Notes: a model not told the origin generated them from the letters alone. DNA of 64,000 nucleotides from Acidobacteriota bacterium (GCA_005788175.1 SXYX01000012.1:1-64000), one strand, 5' to 3'; numbered from the stretch's first letter, positions 21,415 through 32,055 are shown. Translations and numbers: made by a program.

Positions 21415-22182
21415 CTAGTTTACAGATACAAACCAAAAATGAATGCCAAGGGTGTCAGCTTCATATCCTTGCGGTAGGGGAGGAAATGATCCAGATCTCA
21501 TAATTGCAAGTCGTGCACTTTCGTCGAAGAATCGATTACCGCTGGGACTTTCTACCTGCAGGCGATCAAAATCTATGCTTCCATCTTTTTTGATTCTGAA
21601 ATATATTGCAACACGTCCTTGGCTACCAGATTTTGACCAATTGGCAGTGATCTTATTTTGTACCTGCTGAAGATAGTACGTATATGGAAATTCACTATCC
21701 GTTGAGGAAAGAAAGCCTTGACCACCGCTGATGCCAGTAGAGGCTCTTAGACCTGAGATGGGTGTTCCCATCCCAATTCCGCCACTGTTACCTTTGCCGA
21801 CTACGCCTTGCATTTTGACCTCTGAAGGATCAGTTGTTTTAGGCGTATTAGAGGCTATTCCAATAGAACGCTCATCTGGATTTGTTCCCTGGACAACTAA
21901 GCCTTTGGATTTAACCCCGAGACGATCCGGTGATTTTGTAGCCGTGACTTTATCCTGATTACGGGCTGCAACCTGTTGTTTTAAACGGATACGCTGACTA
22001 TTTTTTCCAACATCGTTGGTCTCAACACCTCCGCTCTTACCTCCTCCGGCCAAATTAACCCAAGTGATCTTTGTGGGAACTTGTCGAGAGGGAGAATTAT
22101 CCTGAGAAAAAATTAAGAATCCTACGATTAGGGTATGAATAGCGAGGCTTTGAATAAGAGGGGGGGCCATGGCGACACTCAA
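21415..22182 (-). CDS. TonB/TolA-type energy transducer (C-terminal TonB domain)
   Basis: Single N-terminal TM, Gly/Ser-rich linker, C-terminal RVAIYFRIKKDGSIDFDRLQVESPSGNRFFDESARLAIMRSGSFPPLP. Confidence 0.88.
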   Translation of the reverse strand: MSVAMAPPLIQSLAIHTLIVGFLIFSQDNSPSRQVPTKITWVNLAGGGKSGGVETNDVGKNSQRIRLKQQVAARNQDKVTATKSPDRLGVKSKGLVVQGTNPDERSIGIASNTPKTTDPSEVKMQGVVGKGNSGGIGMGTPISGLRASTGISGGQGFLSSTDSEFPYTYYLQQVQNKITANWSKSGSQGRVAIYFRIKKDGSIDFDRLQVESPSGNRFFDESARLAIMRSGSFPPLPQGYEADTLGIHFWFVSVN

Positions 22183-22193
22183 TAGATACGATT

Positions 22194-22622
22194 CTATTTT
22201 TTAGGGGATCTTACTTCTACAGGAGCACCTTCTGTTACAAATCCAACCTGAGAAAATCCTGCCCCGCGAACAGCATCAACAACTTCGATAACACGACCAT
22301 AATTAAGATCTCTATCTGCACGAATCAGAATAGGGCGAGTAGATGAAACCTGAGATTGTCTAAGGAGTTCTTTTTTGAGACTCTCTAGAGACATTCGTGC
22401 TTGCTCAAATTCGATAAGACCATCGGGGGTGATGACAACAGACAAGGCTTGGCTTTCGAGGCTTTTTCCAGTTTGGGTACGAGGTAAATTGATATCCAGT
22501 CCGCTTGTTAATAAAGGAGCAGTAACCATAAAAATAATTAATAAAACAAGCATGACGTCAATCAGCGGGGTCATGTTGATTTCAGCCATTTCCTTTTGTC
22601 GATTGTAGGGACTGAAGGCCAT
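22194..22622 (-). CDS. ExbD/TolR family biopolymer transport protein
   Basis: MAEINMTPLIDVMLVLLIIFMVTAPLLTSGLDINLP, ILIRADRDLNYGRVIEVVDAVRGAGF. Confidence 0.95.
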   Translation of the reverse strand: MAFSPYNRQKEMAEINMTPLIDVMLVLLIIFMVTAPLLTSGLDINLPRTQTGKSLESQALSVVITPDGLIEFEQARMSLESLKKELLRQSQVSSTRPILIRADRDLNYGRVIEVVDAVRGAGFSQVGFVTEGAPVEVRSPKK

Positions 22623-22630
22623 AGCGTCTC

Positions 22631-23485
22631 CTAAAATACTACAGGTGAAACGACGTACTTACCTTTTACATCTTGACTGACAGTTCCAGCAGGAATATCA
22701 GGATCATGCTCAAATACAAGGACGGTCCCCGAATTACAAACCTCCTTGAGTACTTTGAGTTTTTCATCAACACATGTGACCACATCTAGGTCATAGCCCA
22801 TAACCCAAGCAGGCTGAATATGTCTTGTAGTTGGGATTAAATCGGCTAAGTAGAGAATCTTCTTCCCTTCTCCCTCGATGACAACATTTTGAAGAGCTTC
22901 GATGTGCCCCGGAGCTAATCGTACACGAATACCTGGAAAGACTTCTTGGTCTCCATCGACTGTTTCGAGTAGCCCTAATGTTTCGAGACATTCCCAATTT
23001 TTAGCAAGATAACTTGCACGAACTCTAATATGAGGATTTTTTGCATCGGCTAGATCTTTTTTTTGGACTATATACCGTGCATTAGGAAAACTTGGCACAA
23101 GATTATTTTGTGAATCGAATCGCGTACTGCCACCGGCATGATCAAAATGCAAATGGGTAAGAATACAGCATGTAATCTCATTGGGGGTAAGATTAAAACG
23201 AGCAAGCTCACGATCTAAAATCCCACGACCTTCAAATTTAAATCGGGTCATAAACATATCATCTTCTTTATCCCCATTTCCGTTATCGATGAGAATATTT
23301 TCCTGTTTTCCGTTCACTAAACCTCGAACCAAAAGGCAATTAGTAGCCATTAAGATCTGATTATCTTCATCGGCAGGATAGATCTTGGACCAAACAGTTT
23401 TAGGGACTGTACCAAACATCGCTCCGCCATCCAAAGCGAATTGGCCGCCGCTAACAATTTGAACATCCCAAGATCCTATTTGCAT
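22631..23485 (-). CDS. MBL-fold metallohydrolase
   Basis: LTHLHFDHAGG (HxHxDH), APGHIEALQNVVIEG. Confidence 0.93.
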   Translation of the reverse strand: MQIGSWDVQIVSGGQFALDGGAMFGTVPKTVWSKIYPADEDNQILMATNCLLVRGLVNGKQENILIDNGNGDKEDDMFMTRFKFEGRGILDRELARFNLTPNEITCCILTHLHFDHAGGSTRFDSQNNLVPSFPNARYIVQKKDLADAKNPHIRVRASYLAKNWECLETLGLLETVDGDQEVFPGIRVRLAPGHIEALQNVVIEGEGKKILYLADLIPTTRHIQPAWVMGYDLDVVTCVDEKLKVLKEVCNSGTVLVFEHDPDIPAGTVSQDVKGKYVVSPVVF

Positions 23486-23511
23486 AAGATCAAGTTACAG
23501 TTACTAAGAGA

Positions 23512-24303
23512 CTACGATTTAGGTTTATCACCATTTGCATACCTCTCTATAGCTTTTAAGAGATCAATTGGTAACGGGAAGATAATCGTACTATTTTTTT
23601 CAACAGCAATATCTGCAAGGGTTTGTAAATACCGCATCTGTAATGCAGCTGGATTTTGACTAATCAGATTAGCGGCTTCTAGAAGTTGTTCGGCAGCGGC
23701 TAATTCACCCTCAGAATTAATAATTTTAGAGCGTTTCTCTCTCTCTGCTTCTGCCTGTCTACCCATCGCTCTTTGAATCTGTTCAGGAAGATCGATTGAT
23801 TTTAACTCTACGCTTGTCACTTCGACACCCCACGGTTCAGTGGCAAGATCAACAATTTCTCGGAGCCGTCTAACTAGGGCCTCTCGATCACTCAATATTT
23901 GATCAAGTTGGACTTCTCCCAAAATAGAACGTAGTGAGGTCTGAGCTTTTTGGCTTACCGCATAATCGTAGTCTTCGACACCTGTCACTGCCAAAATAGG
24001 GTTGGTAACTTTATAGTAAACAACTGCGCTTACCTTGAGGGTCACATTATCTTTAGTAATAATGTCTTGACTTGGAACATTCAAAACTATCGACCGAAGA
24101 GAGAGTTTCACCGCTCGCTCGAAGGGTCTAAAAACAAAAATGAGCCCAGGGCCTCTTACTCCGACCATACGTCCAAGTCTGAATATGACACTGCGTTCAT
24201 ATTCGTTGACAATGCTAATACATGTGAAGGTATAACCTAGTAAAAGAAGGGTGAAAGGAGCGGAAAAGAAAGCAGAAATTAAGTCACTAAGCATGATAAA
24301 CAC
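23512..24303 (-). CDS. slipin/stomatin-like SPFH-domain protein
   Basis: EYERSVIFRLGRMVGVRGPGLIFVFRPFE, VSAVVYYKVTNP, SVELKSIDLPEQIQRAMGRQAEAEREKRSKIINSEGE. Confidence 0.94.
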   Translation of the reverse strand: MFIMLSDLISAFFSAPFTLLLLGYTFTCISIVNEYERSVIFRLGRMVGVRGPGLIFVFRPFERAVKLSLRSIVLNVPSQDIITKDNVTLKVSAVVYYKVTNPILAVTGVEDYDYAVSQKAQTSLRSILGEVQLDQILSDREALVRRLREIVDLATEPWGVEVTSVELKSIDLPEQIQRAMGRQAEAEREKRSKIINSEGELAAAEQLLEAANLISQNPAALQMRYLQTLADIAVEKNSTIIFPLPIDLLKAIERYANGDKPKS

Positions 24304-24310
24304 CTCTTAG

Positions 24311-24934
24311 CTATTGTCTCACAAATAGATTATGTTCACGCTCTTCCCCAATTGTGGTGAATGGGCCGTGGCCTGGGATTACTAATGTTTTGGGATGGCA
24401 AGGATAGATTTTCTTGACAATACTCTCTTTGATTTGTTCACTAGATCCACCGGGAGCATCAGTACGACCTATAGAGCGGCGGAAAAGGGTATCTCCAGCT
24501 AAAAGAACTTTTCCTTGGTGGAAATCCCCAAGAAAACAGCAAGATCCGGGAGTATGCCCAGGGGTATGGAGGGTGTTTACTCCTAAAAACATATACGACT
24601 CTTCGAGTTGAGTCATCTCAGGAGCATCAATCGAAGGAAAGCCGAAAAAAGATGTCTGGCGATCTAGGTGCTCAATTAAGAAGTCGTCATCTTGGTGGAG
24701 ATATGCTGGACAGTCGTAATATTCCTGTAATTCCCTGGTCGCTCCAACGTGGTCAAAATGGGCATGAGTATGAAGCAAGGATATGATTTTTATTTTTAGG
24801 GAATCAACTTCCTCTTTGATGCGATTGGACTCACCGCCGGGATCTACTACGAATCCCTGATGCGTAATTTCATTCCAAACAATACTGCAATTACATTGTA
24901 GATCACCTACTTTGAAAGTCTTGAGTTTTAACAC
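24311..24934 (-). CDS. MBL-fold metallohydrolase (glyoxalase II-like)
   Basis: LLHTHAHFDHVGA, TPGHTPGSCCF, LAGDTLFRRSIGRTD, VIPGHGPFTTIGEER. Confidence 0.94.
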   Translation of the reverse strand: MLKLKTFKVGDLQCNCSIVWNEITHQGFVVDPGGESNRIKEEVDSLKIKIISLLHTHAHFDHVGATRELQEYYDCPAYLHQDDDFLIEHLDRQTSFFGFPSIDAPEMTQLEESYMFLGVNTLHTPGHTPGSCCFLGDFHQGKVLLAGDTLFRRSIGRTDAPGGSSEQIKESIVKKIYPCHPKTLVIPGHGPFTTIGEEREHNLFVRQ

Positions 24935-24981
24935 CTAATTGCTCCTCGGTGAACGATATACAATGAAATTTAAGGATTTTA

Positions 24982-25659
24982 ATGATGATACCGACTTCCA
25001 CCGAACAAAACCAAGATCATAAACCTTCTGTCCAATTAAGATTAACGTTTTGGGACAGTACTTTAATTTGTTTTCTATTTGTGATTTTGTTTATATATTA
25101 CCGATATATAGAGCTTTTGCCACTTAAAGTTCCTACGCATTTTAATAGTCACGGTATAGCTGATGGGTGGACTTCTCGGGAACATTTAGGATGGCTTTTA
25201 CTGGGTCTTCCTTCTCTACTTTGGCTATTTTTAATGGGAATAAATTTTTTAATGTCCCATGTCAACATTCCAAGTGAAGCCTCTTGGCAAAAAGAGATAG
25301 GTATGAAGGTCTTGGGTCAATTGAGAGGTGTCATTCCTTTGGGAATCGGTGTCACGATAGCAGGGACAACTTTCTTACCTATTTTTTTTAATATTTCTAT
25401 TTCAAAGTTTATTTTTGGGGCTCTAGGTTTTCTTGTTATAGTCATACTTTTGATCCTCCGTGGGGTACAAAACGAGATTCCTCGGGGACATCAAGGTCAC
25501 TATCGGTGGGGATTGATCTACGTGAATCAAGATGACCCTTTAGTATGGGTACCACGCCTAGGGGGTATGGGGCTAACACTGAACTTTGCCCACAAGATGG
25601 CTTATGTTTGGTTAATATTTTTACTCCTCCCTGGATTTTTGATTCTCTTTTTTATTTAA
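24982..25659 (+). CDS. DUF1648-domain membrane protein
   Basis: LPLKVPTHFNSHGIADGWTSREHL (DUF1648 signature), several TM helices. Confidence 0.75.
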   Translation: MMIPTSTEQNQDHKPSVQLRLTFWDSTLICFLFVILFIYYRYIELLPLKVPTHFNSHGIADGWTSREHLGWLLLGLPSLLWLFLMGINFLMSHVNIPSEASWQKEIGMKVLGQLRGVIPLGIGVTIAGTTFLPIFFNISISKFIFGALGFLVIVILLILRGVQNEIPRGHQGHYRWGLIYVNQDDPLVWVPRLGGMGLTLNFAHKMAYVWLIFLLLPGFLILFFI

Positions 25660-27486
25660 TTGAATAGAAATCAACTAATGGTCATTCGTATACAAACTCA
25701 ACGCGAAAAGTCTTCTATTCTAAGACGAAAGCTTCACGATCTCCCGAGTGAGCCTGGATGCTATCTATATCGTGACCAAGAAAATAACCTTCTCTATATT
25801 GGTAAGGCAAAAAATATAAAAAAGAGAGTGAAAAGTTACTTCACCAATAAAGAGTTAGATGCCAAAACCAGTCGGCTGGTTGCACGTATATGGGATATCG
25901 AGTTTCTTATTTGCTCTAACGAAATAGAAGCTCTTATTTTAGAAAATAATCTAATAAGAAAATACCGTCCACCTTTCAATATCATGCTCAAAGATGATAA
26001 AAGCTATCCGTATATCAAGCTCACGCGAGAACCTTTTCCAAAAGTATTCGTAACGAGGAAAATTCTCAAAGATAAGGCCTATTATTTTGGTCCTTTCTTC
26101 CCATCGAGTACGGCTTACCGAACAGCCGAATTAGTATATCGATTTTTCCAGATTCGAGACTGTGATATTGAAATTGATGGGAAACGGGGTCGTGCTTGCT
26201 TAAAGTATCAACTTCATCGGTGCACAGCGCCCTGTATTGGAAAAGTTGATGAAATAACTTATCAAGAGCAAACAAAGGGGGCAAAACTTTTTCTTGAGGG
26301 CAAAAGCGATGAACTCAAAAAACGACTAGAAGCTGCCATGTGGAAAGCCTCTGAAGTCCATGCTTTCGAACAAGCAGCTCATCATCGTGATGCCCTTAAC
26401 CAATTAGATTCCTGGTTCTCAAAACAAAAAGCTTCTACCTCAGATTTAATCAATACCGATATTTACGGATCGGCTCTACTCGATGATCGAGCCTGTATTC
26501 ATCGGCTGATCATACGTGATGGCAATATCATCGGACGTCATGAATATCTTTTGGATAATACCGAAGTCATGACACCTACCATCTGGGCTGAAGTAATTCA
26601 AGGCGTTTATTCGAAGGAGCCCTGTCCTGATCGATTGATTCTCGAAATGAGCCCCGATCAGGAGGATATTCTTCTTCGCTGGTTGGAAAAAGATAGAAAT
26701 TCAAAACCCAAAATTTTAATCCCTAAAAAAGGGAACAAGGTCGAATTGTTATCGATGGCTCAAGAAAATGCCAAATTAGCTCTCGAAAAAAAATTCGAGC
26801 CCGCACAATTAACTCAAGCTACCCTAGACGGTCTTAAAAAAATGCTCGGATTAGTTCGAATTCCTCATCGCATAGAATGCTTTGATATTAGTCATAGCCA
26901 AGGTCAAGACGTAGTTGCTAGTCTTGTGTCATTTCTTGACGGGAAGCCCGACAAATCAAATTATCGGCGCTTCAAAATGAGTGTGGATAAAAATGACGAC
27001 TTTGGGCAAATGAAAGAGGCAGTTACACGACGATACCGTCGCTTAAAAGAGGACGGATTAGGTTTTCCAGATCTCGTTCTGATCGATGGAGGATTGGGCC
27101 AACTTGGTGCCGCGTTAGAATCCCTTAACCAATTAGGGCTATCGCATCTAGAGTGCGCCGCCATTGCCAAAAAAGAAGAATTGATTTATCGACCTTTCTA
27201 TCCTGCTCCACTTCGGATTCCCAAAACTAGCCCAGTTATTCATCTTTTACAGCGTATTAGAGATGAGGCTCACCGATTTGCTGTGACTTATCATCGCTCA
27301 CTTCGTGCCAAGAGAACTTTCAAAAACGAATTAACGTCAATTAAGGGGATAGGTGATAAAACAGCTAGCAAGCTTTTACTACATTTTGGTTCAGCCAAAA
27401 AAGTTAGGCAAGCATCGCCTCAAGAGATTGAGGTTGTTGTTGGATTTCGCTTGAGCCAAATCATCCATAGTTGGCAAAAAACTTGA
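25660..27486 (+). CDS. uvrC: excinuclease ABC subunit C
   Basis: GIY-YIG domain (GCYLYRDQENNLLYIGKAKNIKKRVKSYF), IECFDISHSQGQ, GIGDKTASKLL; TTG 25660 or ATG 25678 start. Confidence 0.96.
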   Translation: MNRNQLMVIRIQTQREKSSILRRKLHDLPSEPGCYLYRDQENNLLYIGKAKNIKKRVKSYFTNKELDAKTSRLVARIWDIEFLICSNEIEALILENNLIRKYRPPFNIMLKDDKSYPYIKLTREPFPKVFVTRKILKDKAYYFGPFFPSSTAYRTAELVYRFFQIRDCDIEIDGKRGRACLKYQLHRCTAPCIGKVDEITYQEQTKGAKLFLEGKSDELKKRLEAAMWKASEVHAFEQAAHHRDALNQLDSWFSKQKASTSDLINTDIYGSALLDDRACIHRLIIRDGNIIGRHEYLLDNTEVMTPTIWAEVIQGVYSKEPCPDRLILEMSPDQEDILLRWLEKDRNSKPKILIPKKGNKVELLSMAQENAKLALEKKFEPAQLTQATLDGLKKMLGLVRIPHRIECFDISHSQGQDVVASLVSFLDGKPDKSNYRRFKMSVDKNDDFGQMKEAVTRRYRRLKEDGLGFPDLVLIDGGLGQLGAALESLNQLGLSHLECAAIAKKEELIYRPFYPAPLRIPKTSPVIHLLQRIRDEAHRFAVTYHRSLRAKRTFKNELTSIKGIGDKTASKLLLHFGSAKKVRQASPQEIEVVVGFRLSQIIHSWQKT

Positions 27487-27492
27487 GTTCTC

Positions 27493-27945
27493 TTATACCT
27501 CGTTATCGGGCAGCCACTGCGAAAGTCTTGGCACAAAGAGGAAGAAACAGATAGGACTTAACATTATAAATGTACCTACATGGCGAGAGACACTCCATCC
27601 TGCCAAAAGCCAGTAAATTAATCCATACCAAGTTGTCATTTGTATCACCAGAACATAGATAAGTGATTCGCGAAAGACAATGTGGGGTTTGAGGTGTTCT
27701 GGCTGATTTTTAAAATTGGTAAGTACTTTACTAGATCGATACACTACGAAAAAAGTACCAATTAGAGTGAGACCAGTGAGGGTATAACTAAATTCTTTTA
27801 TGAGAGTCCCCGAAATCAAATTTCCCGGAACAACCTTCTGGTTCATAATCAATAACATCAATATCAGGGGCCAAGCCACACAAACTATGAGTCCCAGCAT
27901 CCGGGCGATACGAAATCGGGATATTAAATCTGGTTGCGCGCTCAT
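27493..27945 (-). CDS. hypothetical membrane protein (about 4 TM)
   Basis: 150 aa, hydrophobic segments; no family recognised. Confidence 0.6.
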   Translation of the reverse strand: MSAQPDLISRFRIARMLGLIVCVAWPLILMLLIMNQKVVPGNLISGTLIKEFSYTLTGLTLIGTFFVVYRSSKVLTNFKNQPEHLKPHIVFRESLIYVLVIQMTTWYGLIYWLLAGWSVSRHVGTFIMLSPICFFLFVPRLSQWLPDNEV

Positions 27946-27984
27946 TGATCTTTCTTGAGGTCTTGAATGTTAATATTTTGACAT

Positions 27985-29076
27985 ATGAACCTTGGTATAC
28001 CCCATAGAATCCTTACCCTCATATCTATTTGTTTCATCGGATGTATACGCGAAGAGATTCCTTCGGCACAAACTCGTCAAACATCACTCTATCTTTTTGA
28101 TAGTACTTCAAATCAGATTCTCGCCTATAACGACCTTGACTCACTTTACAATGCGTCAATCATACCCATAGCCACGAAAATTCTAAGTAATAGTAACCTA
28201 TCGCAGGTAACCAATTTAGCTTGGGGTGGTATGACATTGGATACTCAAGCTGATCAACTCTACTTGATTTCTGAATCAGGAACCATTACGCGGATCAATC
28301 GGATCAGAGAGCAGACAGGTTTGATCAATTCGACTGATCTCACGATATTTACTCTAGACTCAGGTCAACGACTTTTTAATTCGAAATTCTCTCAAGCCTC
28401 AATCGATCCTGTTACGCACACACTCTATGTTGCTGAGAATGGTGAAAATCTATGTCGCATCTGGGTTATTCCTAACGCTGGAACTCGTTTACAAAATGAA
28501 ACGATCACTTTAAATGCCCTGCAGGTCTCAAATGATTCGGGAGGGCGTTCTATAGTTGCAAATAATGGAACAATTTATGCCTATGCTGATGGCGGTTCAA
28601 GTGTTTTGATTGGAACGGATTTAGTAATTGGACCACGCCTAAGAAAAGGATCGTCATCAGGTTTTCAAAATGTAAATCAACTCATTGGATCTTCGACACA
28701 ACTAGGAACCTATGGATCCTTAGCTTTAGATACTGCAAACAATATTATTTTTGTAGGTCTACACTTACAGGATGGAAATCGAAGTATTAACCAATCGCCT
28801 GTCCTTGCTTTTGATTCAGGTATCTTTGGCTTAGGTTACAACCAACCCCCCAAATTCACACTAGGCGACTCGTCTTTGCAAAGGCAACTTCGTGTACTGG
28901 CACACGGTGGCAATAAGGCATGGTTAATTGCTCTAGTAGGTTCGGGTTCCATTGGGAACAACACCATCACAATCTGGATGGCGCCTCAATCCGGAAGCGT
29001 ACATAAAACTTTAGTGATCCCGGGGACTCCTTCAAGAATTTTCAAAGGCCTTGCACTAGATGGGAATGCAAATTAG
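27985..29076 (+). CDS. putative lipoprotein of unknown function, possible beta-propeller-like repeats
   Basis: Signal sequence with lipobox-like SICFIG|C; repeated LALDTANNIIFVG / LDTQADQLYLI / IDPVTHTLYVAE segments. Confidence 0.6.
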   Translation: MNLGIPHRILTLISICFIGCIREEIPSAQTRQTSLYLFDSTSNQILAYNDLDSLYNASIIPIATKILSNSNLSQVTNLAWGGMTLDTQADQLYLISESGTITRINRIREQTGLINSTDLTIFTLDSGQRLFNSKFSQASIDPVTHTLYVAENGENLCRIWVIPNAGTRLQNETITLNALQVSNDSGGRSIVANNGTIYAYADGGSSVLIGTDLVIGPRLRKGSSSGFQNVNQLIGSSTQLGTYGSLALDTANNIIFVGLHLQDGNRSINQSPVLAFDSGIFGLGYNQPPKFTLGDSSLQRQLRVLAHGGNKAWLIALVGSGSIGNNTITIWMAPQSGSVHKTLVIPGTPSRIFKGLALDGNAN

Positions 29077-29154
29077 GCAACATAAAGACTGATCATTGGC
29101 CAATGTTATCCTAAGAAGTACGACAGAAGTTGTTCCTAGAATTGGAGATACCTA

Positions 29155-31413
29155 TTGGCTAGACGACAAGAAGCTTTGGACTATCATTCCGAAGGCCGAA
29201 AAGGGAAAATAGAGGTCGTTCCTTCAAAACCGACAAGTACGGCTCGTGATTTAAGCTTGGCTTACTCTCCGGGGGTCGCCGAACCCTGTCTAGAGATTGC
29301 ACAAAATCCAGACGATGCTTATAAATATACTGCTAAGGGTAATTTAGTAGGCGTAATTAGCAATGGTACAGCTGTCCTTGGCCTTGGTAATATTGGCGCC
29401 CTTGCAAGTAAGCCCGTCATGGAGGGCAAAGGTGTTCTTTTCAAACGGTTCGCTGATATTGATGTTTTTGATATTGAAATCAATGAAGAAGACCCTGAGA
29501 AATTTGTTCAAATCATAAAATCCTTAGAGCCTACGTTTGGTGGTATTAATCTCGAAGATCTCAAAGCTCCAGAATGTTTTGAGATTGAAGAGAAACTTCG
29601 TAAGATTATGAATATTCCAATCATGCATGATGATCAACACGGTACCGCTATCATTTCTACGGCTGCCTTATTCAATGCTCTCGAAATAGCTAAAAAAGAT
29701 ATTTCAAAGATCAAGATAGTTTTTAGTGGAGCAGGAGCTAGTGCTATTGCCTGCGCTAACATGATGATTTCGACGGGTGTCCGACTAGAAAACTTATGGC
29801 TTTGCGATACCAATGGGTTAGTTCATACAGAACGCAAGGAAGGAATGAACCCATACAAGACAAGATTTGCGAAGGAATCAAATTTTAGAACCTTATCAGA
29901 TGTCCTTAATGGTGCAGATGTCTTTGTAGGCTGTAGCGCAAAGGGTGTATTAACAGTTGAGATGGTAAAGTCGATGGCGCCTAATCCGATTGTCTTCGCT
30001 TTAGCCAACCCCGACCCAGAAATCGATTATCCTATCGCTAAAGCAGCGAGACCAGATCTTATTATGGCTACAGGTCGAAGTGATTATCCAAATCAAGTAA
30101 ATAATGTCCTTGGCTTTCCATTTATTTTCAGAGGGGCTTTGGATGTCCATGCTAAAGAAATTAATGAAGAAATGAAACTTGCAGCTTCAAAAGCTTTAGC
30201 AGCATTAGCGCGAGAAGATGTGCCTGATTCAGTGAGTCGAGCATATGGAGGTCAAAAGTTTTCTTTTGGCCGTGAATATATTATCCCAAAGCCCTTCGAT
30301 AGTCGGGTTCTTTTATGGGTAGCCCCCGCCGTAGCAAAAGCTGCCATGGATTCAGGGGTAGCACGAAATCCTATTAAAGATTTTGACCGCTATCGTGAGC
30401 ACCTTGAAGATCTACAAGGACGCAGTAAGGATCTAATCCGATCTGTCATAAACCGAGCCAAACTAGATCCCAAGCGAATTATATTCCCCGAGGGAGACCA
30501 TCCTTTGATTCTTCAAGCCTGTGAAACTTTGATTGAAGAAGGTATATGTCATCCCATTCTTATTGGATCTCAAGAGAAGATTGAAAGTAATATTTCTGAA
30601 CTAGGATTAAAATTACCGGGAGTCAAAATTATTGATCCTGAGCATACAGATTTAAAGCATGCTGCTACGGAACTCTATCTGGAATTGAGAAAACACAAAG
30701 GAATAGGCTGGGAAGAGGCTAAGCGGCAAGTTACCCGTCCAGTTGTTTTAGGATCTCTTTTGTGTCGAATGAATCACGCCGAAGGATTACTATCTGGTCT
30801 TACTACCACTTACATCCAAACTATTAAACCCTGCCTTGAAGTTATTGGAGTTCGGGAGGGTGTCCGTAGAGTCGCTGGGGTGTACATCACAATCATGAAA
30901 GATCGTGTTTTATTCCTTGCGGATACCACTATGACCATTCAACCCACCGCCGATGAACTAAGCGAAACGGCTATTATGACCGCTGATCTTGCGCTGACTA
31001 GATTTGGCATAGAGCCTAAAGTCGCTTTGCTCTCATATTCTAATTTTGGTACCGTCAATCATCCTGATATTGAAATTATTCGAGATGCAGTCAAGAAAAT
31101 TCATGAAAAGCGACCCGATATCCTGTGCGACGGGGAAGTCCAAGCAGATACGGCTCTCTCTAAACGGATCTTATCGGAAAAATTTCCTTGGTCAGCACTC
31201 CAGGGAGGCGCTAATGTTCTCATTTTCCCCAATCTTGCTAGCGCCAATATCAGTTACAAGCTGATCCAACGATTAGCTAAGGCAGAAATTATGGGTCCCA
31301 TCACCTGTGGTATGAGTACTCCCGTAAATATCCTCCAGCAAGAATCATCACTGAATGATGTCATACATATGGCAGCGATTACTGTTGTCGAAGCACAAGA
31401 TGCTGGACGCTAA
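29155..31413 (+). CDS. maeB: NADP-dependent malic enzyme fused to phosphotransacetylase domain
   Basis: [44 protein letters not shown]-terminal PTA-like domain ([16 protein letters not shown]...); TTG start. Confidence 0.95.
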   Translation: MARRQEALDYHSEGRKGKIEVVPSKPTSTARDLSLAYSPGVAEPCLEIAQNPDDAYKYTAKGNLVGVISNGTAVLGLGNIGALASKPVMEGKGVLFKRFADIDVFDIEINEEDPEKFVQIIKSLEPTFGGINLEDLKAPECFEIEEKLRKIMNIPIMHDDQHGTAIISTAALFNALEIAKKDISKIKIVFSGAGASAIACANMMISTGVRLENLWLCDTNGLVHTERKEGMNPYKTRFAKESNFRTLSDVLNGADVFVGCSAKGVLTVEMVKSMAPNPIVFALANPDPEIDYPIAKAARPDLIMATGRSDYPNQVNNVLGFPFIFRGALDVHAKEINEEMKLAASKALAALAREDVPDSVSRAYGGQKFSFGREYIIPKPFDSRVLLWVAPAVAKAAMDSGVARNPIKDFDRYREHLEDLQGRSKDLIRSVINRAKLDPKRIIFPEGDHPLILQACETLIEEGICHPILIGSQEKIESNISELGLKLPGVKIIDPEHTDLKHAATELYLELRKHKGIGWEEAKRQVTRPVVLGSLLCRMNHAEGLLSGLTTTYIQTIKPCLEVIGVREGVRRVAGVYITIMKDRVLFLADTTMTIQPTADELSETAIMTADLALTRFGIEPKVALLSYSNFGTVNHPDIEIIRDAVKKIHEKRPDILCDGEVQADTALSKRILSEKFPWSALQGGANVLIFPNLASANISYKLIQRLAKAEIMGPITCGMSTPVNILQQESSLNDVIHMAAITVVEAQDAGR

Positions 31414-31416
31414 AGT

Positions 31417-32055
31417 ATGCTGTCACATAATAAACCGCTCTGGCTGATCATCGGCGGGCGCATGCGTCTTGGTAGATGGATTGCAGAAGACCTCAGTCGA
31501 GATCACGAACTTATATTGACTAGTTCAAAATCTTGGGAGGAGGAATCTTGGCATCATAAGATACCTTCGATACAACACGCCCTACGTTGGGATGCTTGCT
31601 CTGCAGATATTTATTCGAGAATCACATCTGATCTGAATATGATTTTGGGAGCCTGCCATAAACTAAATGGTGTAGCCTTTTTATCTAGCACATTTGAAGA
31701 ACAAATTATAGGTACTTGGAATGCTGAAGCTATAGAGCGGACATTCAAGACTAATCTAATTTTTCCTATGCTGTGTTCACAGGCTCTTTTACCTCACCTA
31801 CACCCGAACGCCTCTCTTCATTATTTTTTAGATTATGCGATCAAAAGTCCATTTAAAAAACGTCTGCCGTACTCTGCCGCAAAAGCAGGGCTAGCAAATT
31901 TCATCGAGGGACTAAATCTCCACCTCAATGAAGGGCAATCTGCGCATGGACACATACTGGGGACTATTATCAAAGAAGGCGAGCATCAACCCGCTATTCT
32001 TCATACTCCTCCGCACCCTTTCTCTGCTTTGATCAAGACCATAAGAGATAAGTAA
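31417..32055 (+). CDS. SDR-like protein, FolM/pteridine-reductase-like
   Basis: IIGGRMRLGRWIAEDLS cofactor region (R-L-G variant), PYSAAKAGL; 212 aa. Confidence 0.65.
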   Translation: MLSHNKPLWLIIGGRMRLGRWIAEDLSRDHELILTSSKSWEEESWHHKIPSIQHALRWDACSADIYSRITSDLNMILGACHKLNGVAFLSSTFEEQIIGTWNAEAIERTFKTNLIFPMLCSQALLPHLHPNASLHYFLDYAIKSPFKKRLPYSAAKAGLANFIEGLNLHLNEGQSAHGHILGTIIKEGEHQPAILHTPPHPFSALIKTIRDK

